Of a stretch of DNA of 64,000 nucleotides, positions 43,593 to 54,224 are shown piece after piece (the stretch's first letter is position 1; each line of letters opens with the position of its first letter). The translations under genes were made by a program, and so were the position numbers. The stretch is from Microstegium vimineum (lineage: Eukaryota; Streptophyta; Magnoliopsida; Poales; Poaceae). The stretch spans positions 7,248,839-7,312,838 of the forward strand of contig CM039128.1 of the NCBI GenBank assembly GCA_022036555.1, read 5' to 3'. A model generated the notes under the pieces. It made no database searches and was not told the origin of the DNA. It saw only the letters and a list, made by a program, of their open reading frames with translations.

Positions 43593-46551
43593 CACTATTT
43601 TCTCCCTACGGTTCACAGCAGTCCCGTCGGCCCGCAGCATCCTCCGTCACGGGACGTCGAGCATCCCCTACGTGCCACCGCGTGCCGTCCGGGACGGTCT
43701 CTCCCGTCGGTGGGCCACCGTCACGGGCCAAGGATGGCCCAGCAGGCAGAGACAGACACAGAAGGAAAGTGCGGGATCTCAGGAAAAATTTCGCTGCACG
43801 CGCCACCACATCCGCGCCCGTGACCTCCGTCCTCTTCCCCAAATCCTATCCTCTCAGCTTCTGGCCACAAGAAGCTCTCTGCCCCCGACCACATCCAGCA
43901 GCGCCGCCAGCCTCCACCACCAACGCCGCCGGCATCCGCCACCGGCAGCGCCTCCCGCCGTCCTCGGCCACCACAGGCCCGCCATCCCTGCCAACACCGC
44001 CGCCTCCCCAGCCATCAGCACCCGCCGCCGGCCACCAGACCCGTCGTCCCCGCCACCAGATCCGCCGCTCGCCGCCCTCGGCTCTGGCCCAGACCCCAGC
44101 CCCGCCGTCCCCATCGACCAGGTTTGGATTTCCTCTTTATTCTCCCTCTCAACTCATTCCCAATTAAAAAGTGCTTCAGATCTGAATATCCATGGTTGTG
44201 TAGGGTTGTTGCCTAGGCTTTTGGTGTGACCACCAAGAAATTCTTGGTTGCTGGCGTAGGCAAGATGAGGCTCCACAACATTGACAGTCTTGAGGTAATT
44301 TCTTCTTTTTTGTATGCTGAAATTTTATTTTTTGTTTTTTAGTTTTTGGTCTAGATCAAATTGTGTTGTTTATTTTACACTAGTTGGGAGAGGGAAAATA
44401 TTGTCAGAGATAATTTCTTGAACATCCACCAGGTTAGTTATATATGTCTCTGATTTTTTTTCTGTACTCCAGAGATTGCATCTGGTTCATACTATATACT
44501 GGATGACATAGTATGTAACAGTGATGTATTAATGCTTTACTTCATATAATAACAATTTCCCATGTTGACTATGCATTACTCCTCTGGTTTTCACAAAAAA
44601 AATGTTCGCTGATTTACATCTGAATATTCTTGGTTGATGTTTGATTGAACTTGCTTTGTCAACTTAACTCTGTTCCAGTGCTAAACTGCTTTAGTATTGA
44701 GAAATTAAATAACTTGAGTGTCTATACTAAGAAAGTCAGTTCTTGGTCTATTAGGAAGCTGTAACTATTGAACTGCTGCCACTACATCACATGGCCTATT
44801 AGGAACCTGTAACTATTGAACTGCTGCCACTACATCACATGGCCTATTAGGAACCTGTAGTTACTGAACTGCTACCAGTCATTAGCAATTAGCTGCATGA
44901 ATTTGCAGCAGCTTAGACTGCATATTCTTATTCTTTTCGCTGTCCAGAAAATATTTTTAAATCTAAACATTTTGGTTCTAAAGATAGATTCTAGTGTACT
45001 ATTATGCATATGGGAAACAATGCCAAATATCTTGAACCAGTGGCTTGTTACAATTAATCTGTATGGTATGCCAGTAGAGACTATTATCATGCATATATGT
45101 AAGCTGAAGTTATGTTTTTTAATTGTTCTTACATTTTTCTTGACACTGATCCTACTAGAAGGCAACTAGTGCCAACCATATAGATACAAGGGAATCTCAG
45201 ATTTGTACTGTCAGCCTCAGATTTGTGCTGAATGGCATGTCAGCTGCTGATAGGATATAGTGTTTTATAGGACAGATGGACAGTGCGGTGGCGGAGGGCG
45301 CAGGCTGCTGCCGGATCCACGACATAGGCCAATGTAAGAATATGTGATTTGTTACTCTACACAAATATTTATTGGAATTAAAAGAAGGGGGTAGAATTCT
45401 GTGGGAATGGTATATAACTACATATTCTATTGCATCTACATAGGCTGCAGATGCATCTTGGAATTGTCTTGTTTCTCTGAACTTTACTTTGCAGCATTGC
45501 TGACACAAAACATATTAAATACCACTGGTCCTGAATATAGTTGTCACTAACCAACTGCTCTATAGAGTGCCAAAACAATGAATTTGGTGATCAGACACTG
45601 AACTTTGTTTGAATAATTTTATTTTAGTGAATTCCTATTGAGGTGTGAATACTGAAACTAGTATCTAATCTTCTGTACAGTATAGGTGAACCCAAAAATA
45701 GTATCAGATTGCTTTGCTCTTTGAGCTGATGATTTGTTCTTGAATGGAAGTAAATAATCTGATTTTTGGTGTATAGATTTTTATTAAATATGCACTACTG
45801 TTATCATTTGAATTCTATTTGTATTTTAACTACATTTAGACGAATCTACTTTTCTACACTTGCACTACTGCTCATTTGAATGGTTCCTTTTGTCTTGTTT
45901 TTTGGAGGTAGAGAGGGTCTGGAGATGAATGGTTATGCAGTATCTCAAAAAGTTGGCATCAAACGACCTGATAGGAAGCAGTAGTTACATGTATTTTACA
46001 TTTGTTACATTGCAGCTTCACTTTTCTGATTTTATTTTGCAAAGACAATAAGCAGTAGTACTATCTGATGTATGTACAGTTCAAAGATATGATTATATGT
46101 AAATTCCAATCAGTGCAATATTTTTTTGACTGGGCGCATGAATATGTGATGTTATATGTACATTTTTCTGCCTGCGTGGATGCATTGGTTTATGGATATG
46201 AAAAGAGTTATGAATAACCGATTGGAATAAATAAATGTGGATTTGTAGACTTAACTTTTCCTGACGGTTGCCAACGACGGGAAAAATACCGAGCTTTTCC
46301 TGTCATTTCTCCACCGACGGGGAAGATTTATGTGTTTCCTGACAGTTTACCCACCGACGGGAAATGGTTCCCTGCCGGAAAGGAAAAACCCGCCGCCGAA
46401 GAATTACCGTGACGGTGCATTGGTTCAGGGAAGGTAGACTTTTCCGTCACTGCATCCCTGACGGTTACCGTGACGGAAAACGTCTCCTGACGGTAATTAG
46501 CATTTTCCGTGACGGTTCTGGCCGTCAGGAAAAAAGTCGGCTGGGGTAGTG
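43593..46551. mobile_element. Non-autonomous CACTA element inside the LINE
   Basis: It starts CACTATTTTC and ends GGCTGGGGTAGTG, with TCA on both sides (43590-43592, 46552-46554), as CACTA elements make 3 bp duplications. The last 290 bases contain more than a dozen CCGTGACGG/CCTGACGG words, and the first 150 contain CCGTCACGG and CCCGTCGG. These are typical subterminal repeats. The terminal repeats agree only in CACTA, so the left end is diverged. No transposase frame is present. Inside are GC-rich, proline-rich frames (43650-44110) and an exon-like stretch TKKFLVAGVGKMRLHNIDSL at 44230-44292 followed by GTAATTTC, which may be captured host gene sequence. Confidence 0.8.
44748..44880 (+). 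repeat. 48 bp tandem repeat, 2.7 copies
   Basis: The unit starting CTATTAGGAA occurs at 44748, 44796 and 44844, with the third copy truncated and diverged. It lies in the CACTA interior. Confidence 0.9.
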
Positions 46552-46554
46552 TCA

Positions 46555-46829
46555 GTCAAACCCAAAGCCCGTAAATTTTCTACCGCAACATCAACAGGCA
46601 CAAAACAACAAGGAAAGGGTTCAATATTACCTGCTGTGAACTCCAGGTTCCTGGATTGCACACGCCTCTCCGCCCGCTCCAGCGTGTGCTCAGCCACAAC
46701 TCCCGCCAACCTTGGACTTGATCGAGATGGCGAAATAACGGCTTCATGAATGGAAGCAGCAGCAGGCAAAGTTTTTGCCTCCCCCAGCACCTCAGGCAAC
46801 GCCTCTGAATTTGCCACCACATAGGAGAG
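46555..46829 (-). pseudogene. LINE ORF1, upstream part
   Basis: Reading minus from the truncation point, VANSEALPEVLGEAKTLPAA is followed by SSPRLAGVVAEHTLERAERR and VQSRNLEFTAGN, ending NLRALGLT at the CACTA insertion. Plant LINEs carry similar SPRL...EHTL.RA..R motifs before the endonuclease. The frame is in register with the tail at 43270-43592 once the insertion and one TCA are discounted. Confidence 0.75.
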
Positions 46830-46858
46830 AATGAACAGTAGAGAGAGGGAGAGAATGA

Positions 46859-47289
46859 GAGGCAAAACCTGGATTGCGCGATCTGTTGTTGCTGCCTCTT
46901 CACAATCGTGCAGGGTCGTGGGGCGCACTGGCGCATGATGACGATCGTCTCCATGCAGCGACGGCGACGACGACGAGGGATGTTCCGATCGCGTGCGGGT
47001 GCGGGTCGGCGGCGTAGACGAACACAAGGGTGGATTGGAGTTTCCGATCCATGGACTGTCCGATCTATTTATTAGTCTTTACCTTATTTATTTATATTTA
47101 TTTTCGTTTTTGTATGACTCGTGGGACATCTGACTCCCTGATTTTTTCGAAAGACTCCGTGATTTTATTTATTTAGTTGTGAAACTCCGTGATTCTTGCC
47201 GCAGGGCGAGTTAATTGCAGATCGCAGCGGCACACGGTGAAAGCAAAGGAAGCTATTTCGGTGTAGAATATCTCTCTCTCTCTCTCTCT

Positions 47290-47346
<57 letters not shown>

Positions 47347-47990
47347 GTACCCGTACGTGTACGATTCAACGAGAGAAAAATTCAAATGTCAATGAAAACG
47401 TGGACATGAGTGTTGCATTTTTTTTTTCCATATTTTACATTTTTCTATATTTCTAATTTTCTATACCTAAAACTTCAACCTATTTTTTCATCATCAACAC
47501 ATTGTGTTGCTATTTTCCGAGCTAAATACCTAGTCACCACTTGTGTTGCTATTTTCCGAGCTAAACACATCCATACATGTATAGGTTTTGAGCATCCTAC
47601 GTCACCACTTGTTCGAAATCGTCTTAGTTTTGTTTCCAAGCCTACACATATGATATCATGTTCACTCGACAAGTTTCGTGATTTTTGAACTTCGTTTGTA
47701 TTTTATATAATTTTAAAACAAATCACACGTAAGTTGGTGGTCAAGTTTCGTGAACAAGATGTTTGAAATTTCGTGTCTGTCCTTGAATACCGACTCAAAG
47801 TACGCTACAAAACATATCATTTATTGAATCATCAAATTCGATACACCTGCAGTTCAAAGTTGTTTTTTTCGAAAAAAAATCAATTTAAATAAACAAACTA
47901 AATAAATATAGCAAAACTATTCAAAAATATACCAAATTCTAAAATTGGGTCACTAGAAATGTTGTAAGCCGGCTAAAAAACTGAGTTCAA
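46859..47990. other. Intergenic sequence with microsatellite
   Basis: 46870-47040 is GC-rich, with a minus-strand frame that starts near an ATG at 46954. It may be the edge of a former host exon into which the LINE inserted. The rest is AT-rich with no supported gene. Confidence 0.4.
47268..47342 (+). repeat. (CT)n(TA)n microsatellite
   Basis: About eleven CT units pass directly into about 26 TA units. It is a compound dinucleotide repeat of the kind used as SSR markers. Confidence 0.98.
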
Positions 47991-47999
47991 AAAAAGACT

Positions 48000-48310
48000 A
48001 AAATTCTTTGCCAAGAGCAAGTGGTAGCTCTCTACACATAAGCTTTTGCCGAGAGCCCGTGGCTCTCAGCAAAGAAACTACGACGAAAAAAATAAAAACA
48101 AACACAAAATCGTTGCAGAGCCTAACCGTAGGCTCTCGGCAAAGACCAACGGATGTGATCGTCGTCTTCTTTGCCTAGAGTTATTTTTTGCCGAATGGCT
48201 GACTCTCAGCAAACTCTGCCTTTTGCGTATTTGCCTTTGGTTTTCTGCCGAGCTCCAAACGTTGCTGAACGCTCAACAAAAAGCCCACGGCAAAGTTGTT
48301 GTGTTTGCGG
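48000..48310. mobile_element. CACTA subterminal-repeat remnant
   Basis: TTTGCCGAGAGCC, GGCTCTCGGCAAAG and close variants occur about eight times in both orientations. These are the well-known subterminal words of a common grass CACTA family. No CACTA end or target duplication was located, so only a piece remains. Confidence 0.65.
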
Positions 48311-49950
48311 TTATTCATGTGATCGACGTGTGTTCGTGTGACGATGATTATTTCGATAGAATACACTTGCATTGGCCAATCTACTCAGCTATTCGTGTCA
48401 TGTGGAAACTTGGAATTATTCCTTAGGATCGTTAAGTTCAGGTTTCATTGAAACCAATTTTTCCTTAGTCTCTAATTTCTTTTATTTTGTATTGGGTTTG
48501 CTATCTATTTGGGCCTTTTCAGGATGCTTCGAACTTAGTGCTGCCAGCTCGTTGCCTGTTTTGTTTTTTTCTATCTTTTCTTTTTTTCTTTTTTGTTATT
48601 CTTTTCTAACTTATTTTTATTTTGTTTTCTCTTTTCTTTTATTTTAAATTATTTTTTTATTTTTCCTTTTTTCCTACTTATTTCTTTTCTTTATTTTTTA
48701 TTTCTTTTCTTTATTTTTTTATTTTTTCTTTCTTCTATTTTATTTTTCTCTTAATTTTTTTATTTTTTATATATTATGTTTTATATTTTTTATTTCATAA
48801 TTTATTTTATAAAATGCATTATTGTCTTTATATATTTCCATGTGCTCTTGTTCTATTTCTTTTTCCTTTTTTATCTCTTTTATATGTTTTGTTGGATTTT
48901 CTGAGTTATATTTTTTCTTGTTATTTTTACTTTTATATTATTTTACATTCTATAAGATAGATGTGATGTTCATTTAGCATATATATTGAGTATATATTAT
49001 CTATAATATATTTCGTGTGTTCAGATCGTAGAATAGGAGGTATAGGCATACAACTGCTCGGCCCACATGGACACTAAAGCCCATGTGTGGGTAGTCTAAG
49101 CATCCAACAACATAAGGCCCAAGGCGCAATACCGGTTTGTTTGTTTAGAATATCAACTGTCATATCTTCTTTTCTCTCAAAAAAAACTACATATCTCCTT
49201 AAAAAAATTAGTAAGGACGACCCCATAAAGTAAACGTAGACATCCACTATAGATTCCCAACCAGTGTTCATATGCATGTATCCAGCATGTGAAACTGTAA
49301 CTTAAATTTATGAGGAATAGTTGAATAAAATTACAAATGTACCATGTGTTGGACGCATGACGGTGGATACATGTTATTATAAATATATGATAGTTGTTTA
49401 TAATTGATCCATGGCACAGTCTCGATTGGATTTTGTCCTCACATCTTCTGCATCCCAATGACTGCTTGTGCCTAGAGCATCCATGGCAGGCAACCAGCTA
49501 ACCCATCAGAGCGAATCCGTGGCGAAATCAAACATCATAGCTCGCCCATATCGAGTACTCGATCTTTGCCCCGGGTACTTTGTGTATGTTTACTTATGTT
49601 CATTGTAACTTGATCTCTTACCACGTATACTTGATTCACGTGAATTTGTAGAATCATCTTCGATGCCTGCTAAAACATTTTACGAGTTAATCAAAACTAG
49701 CCCTGCAGGCCCAGCTGGATGTACAGTACAGAATAGTAAATCGTGCATAGCAGATATACGAAAAGTACAAGACATGCGGATAGTACCAATGACACACGAC
49801 CCTGACCCTGCCTGACCTCCGTAACCGTCAACCATCTATGTGTTTCACATTTATCCAACACAAGCCAAGAGACATGTTGCACAACACCACACTTACGCCA
49901 TGGTTAGTCTCCAAACTTAACCAAAAGCTTGATCATCTTTTAACAATCAC
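48311..49950. other. Intergenic sequence with T-rich tract
   Basis: 48540-48960 is about 70% T with C and short A interruptions. Frames through it are strings of F, L, Y and S and are not genes. 48961-49950 holds nothing recognised. Confidence 0.6.
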
Positions 49951-49953
49951 TAA

Positions 49954-50318
49954 GGGGTCGTTTGGATCCCTTCAATTGGAGGAATTGAAACATATATACC
50001 TTAATAAATTAAACTACTTATCTTAGAATTTGACATTCCACCACTTTCCAAAGTCCACATTTAAGCCTATCTTAAATTCATAGGGTGAGAGATGAAAATT
50101 GATTCTATAGGTCACCATTCCATATTTCTATTTACAACTTATAACATGTTGTTCAAACTCCCTCTCATACGATAGAAATACAACAAATAAGTATTGTCTC
50201 ATATAGTGAACAATAATATGCAATTATAATCCATATACAATCATATTAGCTCTTAATTAATATGTCTCTAAATTCTGATTATTAAAATGAATTCAATTTC
50301 AGGGATCCAAACGGGGCC
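49954..50318. mobile_element. Tourist-like MITE
   Basis: Ends GGGGTCGTTTGGATCCC and GGGATCCAAACGGGGCC are imperfect inverted repeats flanked by TAA on both sides (49951-49953, 50319-50321). This fits PIF/Harbinger. 365 bases, no coding capacity. Confidence 0.82.
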
Positions 50319-50568
50319 TAAGAGAAGTTGCAAATTCTAGTTCTGACTAGCCAGTCTCGCATATATGCCTCCCAACAAAACTCTCTCTCTCACGATATTC
50401 ACACATTTGCACCTTAACATTCTTTTTTTCTTCGTCCCCATTGAGGAGGACCTAAGTAAATAGTACATTTCTCGGTACACTCCACACATGGTGCTTGTCT
50501 ACTTTAATTTCAATATGTCTTAACAAATCATCTTCGTAGCCTAGCTACTATGAGTGTGACCTAAGTAA

Positions 50569-50844
50569 GGGGCCGTTTGAAGCGCTCTGCGGAGTTGATT
50601 CTCAGGAAGAATCACTTTGTGACTGTCAAACACTTTTTTAGCGAGAACTGATTTTCTACTAATTCTGTGAAGTGATTCTCTGAAATGAACTAAGAGGCTG
50701 AGAGCTGAAAAAGTAACTTCACCTTCTGTGAAGTGATTCTTCATGCTAATGAGAGTTTGCACTGAACAATCAAAGAGAATCAAATTTCAGCCACAGAATC
50801 ACTTCACTAGTGAATCAGTGAGCACAGCTCTACCAAACAGACCC
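50569..50844. mobile_element. Tourist-like MITE
   Basis: The left end GGGGCCGTTTGAAGCGCTCTG and right end AGCTCTACCAAACAGACCC are inverted, with TAA flanks (50566-50568, 50845-50847). Internal GAAGTGATTCT words occur in both orientations. 276 bases. Confidence 0.8.
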
Positions 50845-50862
50845 TAAGTAGTCCACTATTGA

Positions 50863-51091
50863 GAGCACCTACAATGGTATAATTAAGTCAGTTACTAGCT
50901 CTAAGCTAACTTGTCCAATAGTATGTGCTACCTTTTATCAATGGCTCATAGTATAATTAGACTTATGTAGCATTCTCACATGATCTTAGAATATGTGTAT
51001 GAGATTAGCTCTTGAACAAGAGCATTAATATTTCTCTCTTAAATTAAAATATGAAAATAAAAATGCTTAGAGATAGCCATTACGGGTGCCC
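50863..51091. mobile_element. MITE of the family split by Sirevirus 1
   Basis: The ends GAGCACCTACAATGG and CCATTACGGGTGCCC are inverted. The internal sequence (AGCTCTAAGCTAAC, CATAGTATxATTAG, CACATGA) matches the halves at 4605-4717 and 12528-12633. The target duplication is not clear (TGA and TGG). Confidence 0.75.
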
Positions 51092-51850
51092 TGGTTGTAC
51101 GGATATTTACAACCCATCTACTAGCACAACTACATTATTGTTGGCTATTAAGATATACTTTATGCATGGTTCTCGTTATTCTCATAAATTATCTTGTAGC
51201 GTTGGTCCCTCGGACAGCTGTTGTGACCCCTCAGAGCACTACATTTTTTATCCGTGTGTCATCTTCCTATGTATTCTCTTGGTCCCTGAATAAACTAATT
51301 CTAAGAGTTGTCTATGATTGAACTTTTTTATGTTTGGCTATATTTATACAAAAATATAAAAATATATGTGAAATCAAATGAGCATGTTATGAAAATCTAG
51401 TTTACAGGTATTAATTTGGTGTCGTAAATTTTGGCATTCTAAATTCGATCAAACTTAAAACGTTTGATTTAACACAGCTGTAGGAATTAATTTTATTGAG
51501 GGATGAATGGGAGTAGCTTTCTGAATTCCAGATAAGGCTCACATACTTTGGAATTTAGCTATAAGTCTATAACAGAAGAGGAGGATGTGGGTGGCGTCTA
51601 GCCGTCGACCTCGGCCACGTCGTCGCTAGAAAAGCTTAGGCCAGTGGAGTTCGCCAATCATGATGTACCATCGTCGCCGGAAAAGCTTAGGTAGTTAGGT
51701 CAGTGGCTGTCTTTGGCTGGCGATGAAGACGTACAATGATGAGATTGCTGGGGCCAGGTGGTTTGGTGTGAGGACGACGTGCTTCTCTTTTTTGAGTGAC
51801 ACAGCAACCGCCACCACCAGCCAATGTTTCAATGACGGAGACACGATTCC
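51092..51850. other. Region upstream of the NLR relic
   Basis: AT-rich, then GC-richer near 51590-51700, where a unit with GAAAAGCTTAGG occurs twice (51630 and 51680). No frame encodes the missing N-terminal half of the NLR, so the gene is truncated here. Confidence 0.5.
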
Positions 51851-51899
51851 ATGAGTGGCACAAAACAAACAAAAGGTGTTCGAAGAACATGTGCGTTCG

Positions 51900-52098
51900 C
51901 CACTCACCAAAACCAAGTCCGGCTGCTCGCCCAGGACTGCAACAACTGCATCGACCTCTACCTGTACCGCGGGAACCCGGACATCCACCGCGCCAAGGGC
52001 AGGTTCCGGCGCTACCTCTGGTGGGTCTACTGGTCCCTGCACAAGTTGCTCGCGCAGCACCGCGCGGCCATCCAGCTACGCCAACTCAAAGACGGCTG
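51900..52098 (+). pseudogene. NLR relic: coiled-coil domain tail
   Basis: The frame reads VRLLAQDCNNCIDLYLYRGN and then FRRYLWWVYWSLHKLLAQHR, close to the CC-domain pattern (xLAYDCEDCID...) of grass NLRs. It ends at a TGA inside what should be a continuous helix. The downstream RRLRYGVEVPAKK is in another frame, consistent with loss of roughly 20 bases. Confidence 0.72.
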
Positions 52099-52917
52099 AG
52101 GTACGGCGTGGAGGTCCCAGCCAAGAAATTGACTGGGCAAGCCCTTTTGTTGTCGGAGTCGGAGAACGCTGCTGCAGCGGCAGCGGCGTTGAAGACCCTT
52201 GAAGACGATGAACAAGCCCATGCCCATCATTCTGGTCAAAGAGCCGTCTTTGAGCACCGCCACCACACTCTGGACGACTATGTCAAGGCGAAGCTATTGG
52301 AGTGGATATCTATCACTCCTTCAAATGTCGGCGAGACGTTGTCCATCGCCATTGTGGCGGCACCGCATGCAGATAAGCACGTCCTTGCTCTTGCACGTGA
52401 TACTTTGGTTCGGCCACCCTCTTGGGATCTCCCCGGCTACCATCGCGGCATCTTGGTCAACATCCCAGGGGTGCACCCCCACTTTCTACCGCTACGACCC
52501 AAGGAGGTTCTCTACTACACCCTGAGGCAGCTCAAGAATGACATATCCCAATCCCAGAAGCAAAGCATAGATCAATGCCACGGGGAGTTGAAGGAGGAGG
52601 CACCTCTTGGATCTTGGCGAGATTTGAGGAGAAAAAATCGTATTTATCATGCAAAGAAGAGAGTGACTCGTAAAATCAAAGAGAATATTGAAAAGATGAA
52701 GATTAACGAAAAGTTGGACAAGATCAATAGTTACCTTCAGGGTCAACAGGAGAAAGGCAGCCAGCAGCAGCTGCTTGATCTCAACCTTGGACAAAGGAAG
52801 GGCGTGGATACCGTTCAAAACAAAAAAAGATGTGCATCAGGTGGACCGGCTAGGCACACTCTTTCAATTGTTGTTCATCTCTCAACAGGATCAAGTGAAG
52901 AACAAAAACATGCATAA
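52093..52917 (+). pseudogene. NLR relic: linker and reduced NB entry
   Basis: It includes LRYGVEVPAKK, AKLLEWISITPSNVGETLSI and HFLPLRPKEVLYYTLRQLKN, then a basic helix RKIKENIEKMKINEKLDKIN. The RPKE-LYY-LRELK pattern is typical for this grass NLR group. The true frame appears to move to the one that starts KSSMLDDRIIMKIAKKLKKY at about 52918, in which EGDEMANKLMKQRGIEEK continues. Confidence 0.7.
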
Positions 52918-53029
52918 ATCTTCTATGTTGGATGATAGAATCATCATGAAAATAGCTAAGAAGCTTAAGAAGTATATAGAAGGAGATGAAATGGCCAATA
53001 AGCTTATGAAACAAAGGGGCATAGAAGAA

Positions 53030-53610
53030 AAGGAAAAAGAAATAGACAAGCAAGGCGAATTAGAAGAGAGAAAGGATGAGGGAAGGATGAGACAAAAGTG
53101 AGTGGCAAAGAAATGGGAGGTGCGAGGGAGGAGAAAGGAATAAGAGGAGAAAAAGAGAGAAATGAAGTGAGCGAAAGAGATTTGGTAAACAAGAGGAATG
53201 AGGAAGAGGAGGATAAAGGGGTAATAGGGGAAACAAGAGACAAGAGGGAGGAGAAATCAGTAGGACAAGGAGAGAGAGAGAAAACGAGAGGAAGGAGAGC
53301 GGGGAGAATAAGGAGGAGAAAGGAATAGAAGGGGAGGTGGGAGACATGAGAAAAAGAATAGAGAAAGGAGGGGAAGCGAGAGGCGAGAAGGAGAGGGAGA
53401 AGAAGAAAGGAGTGGGAGGAGGAAAAGCAAAAGACGATACAATAGAGGAGAAAGAAGAAGACGAGGGGAAGGAATTGAAAGAGGTAGAGAAAAAAGAACA
53501 AAAAAGAGAGAACAAAAACAATGAAGGTGAAGAAGACGACGATGAGGATGAGGACGATGATGATGAAGAGGAAGACGAGGACGATGAAGAGGAAGATGAG
53601 GACGACAACA
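53030..53610 (+). repeat. Long purine-rich tract
   Basis: Nearly all bases on the plus strand are A or G for about 490 bases, then GAxGAx repeats encode E and D until 53610. All three plus frames are open over long stretches and are rich in E, K, R and G. The opposite strand gives poly-serine and poly-leucine frames, which are artefacts. Confidence 0.92.
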
Positions 53611-54224
53611 AAGAAGACCCAATTTACCTTGATCAAGATCAATATGCACAAATCCTACGAGAAGTGTTCCTAAAGCCCAGCAGCAGTAAGCCATTAGAGG
53701 TGCAGCAGCAAGCCAACCAAACTACAATAACCACGTTGGACGAGGATCGAATCAAACAAATGATCCTCGAGGCAAAACAAGAGGTCATCAGGGAGCTGAA
53801 GGAAGACAAACTAGATAATAAAAACCAGGCAATAGATGAACCTGGTGCTCCGGATCAAAACCAAGAGAAACTTAAAGAGATTGCAGCAAGGATTGAAATA
53901 ATCAAGAAGGAAATTAAAGAGCAGCTGAAAATCAAAGGGATCGTGGACAAGATTATACATCACTTGAACGGTGATTGTCCCCTGATTATCTTCAAAGTTG
54001 ATGAGATGATGGATGGATCCAAATGGGAGGAGATCAGAAAGGCTTTGAGCCTGTTAAAATGCAGCGCCTTGATCTTCACCCGAGAGACCATCCAGCAGGC
54101 GAAAGGATACTGCTGTCCGCCGCGAGAACCTATAGACTATTCTCTTGTTGGCCTCAACCATGATACAGTGCTCGAGCTAACCAGACAGCAGAAGAATGAA
54201 GACAACTATAGCCCCAAGTACTTC
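53337..54224 (+). pseudogene. NLR relic: acidic region and reduced NB-ARC
   Basis: The frame goes through a D/E run (residues about 65-90), then a helical region and CPLIIFKVDEMMDGSKWEEI, which sits where kinase-2 (LLVLDDVW) would be. SALIFTRETIQQAKGY corresponds to RNBS-B. The next block is PIDYSLVGLNHDTVLELTRQ. The Walker A loop is absent. The frame is lost at about 54222, where one base has been gained or lost. Confidence 0.72.

Larger units (their letters stand above)
39467..46829 (-). mobile_element. 5'-truncated L1-type LINE with nested CACTA
   Basis: The element lies between 29-base duplications. On the minus strand it ends at the left with a run of seven A's (39471-39477 on the plus strand as T's) four bases before the duplication. 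It starts at the right inside ORF1, so it is truncated at the 5' end, as LINEs often are. It encodes an ORF1 tail, an endonuclease, a reverse transcriptase and a C-terminal zinc-knuckle region. Without the CACTA insertion its length is about 4.4 kb. Several frameshifts and stops make it inactive. Confidence 0.88.

Noticed and set aside
44748..44880. The 48 bp tandem as a subterminal CACTA repeat
   Set aside because: It is in the middle of the element and unrelated to the TGACGG words at its end, so it is reported as a simple tandem repeat.
47173..47409. Frames with poly-(Tyr-Ile) on both strands
   Set aside because: They translate the TA microsatellite.
48372..48960. Overlapping plus-strand frames rich in Phe, Leu, Tyr
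   Set aside because: They cross a T-rich tract, and the membrane-protein look is only base composition.
53004..53651. Long minus-strand frames of poly-Ser, poly-Leu and Phe
   Set aside because: They are the complement of the purine-rich tract. Low-complexity composition leaves all frames open, and no domain is seen.
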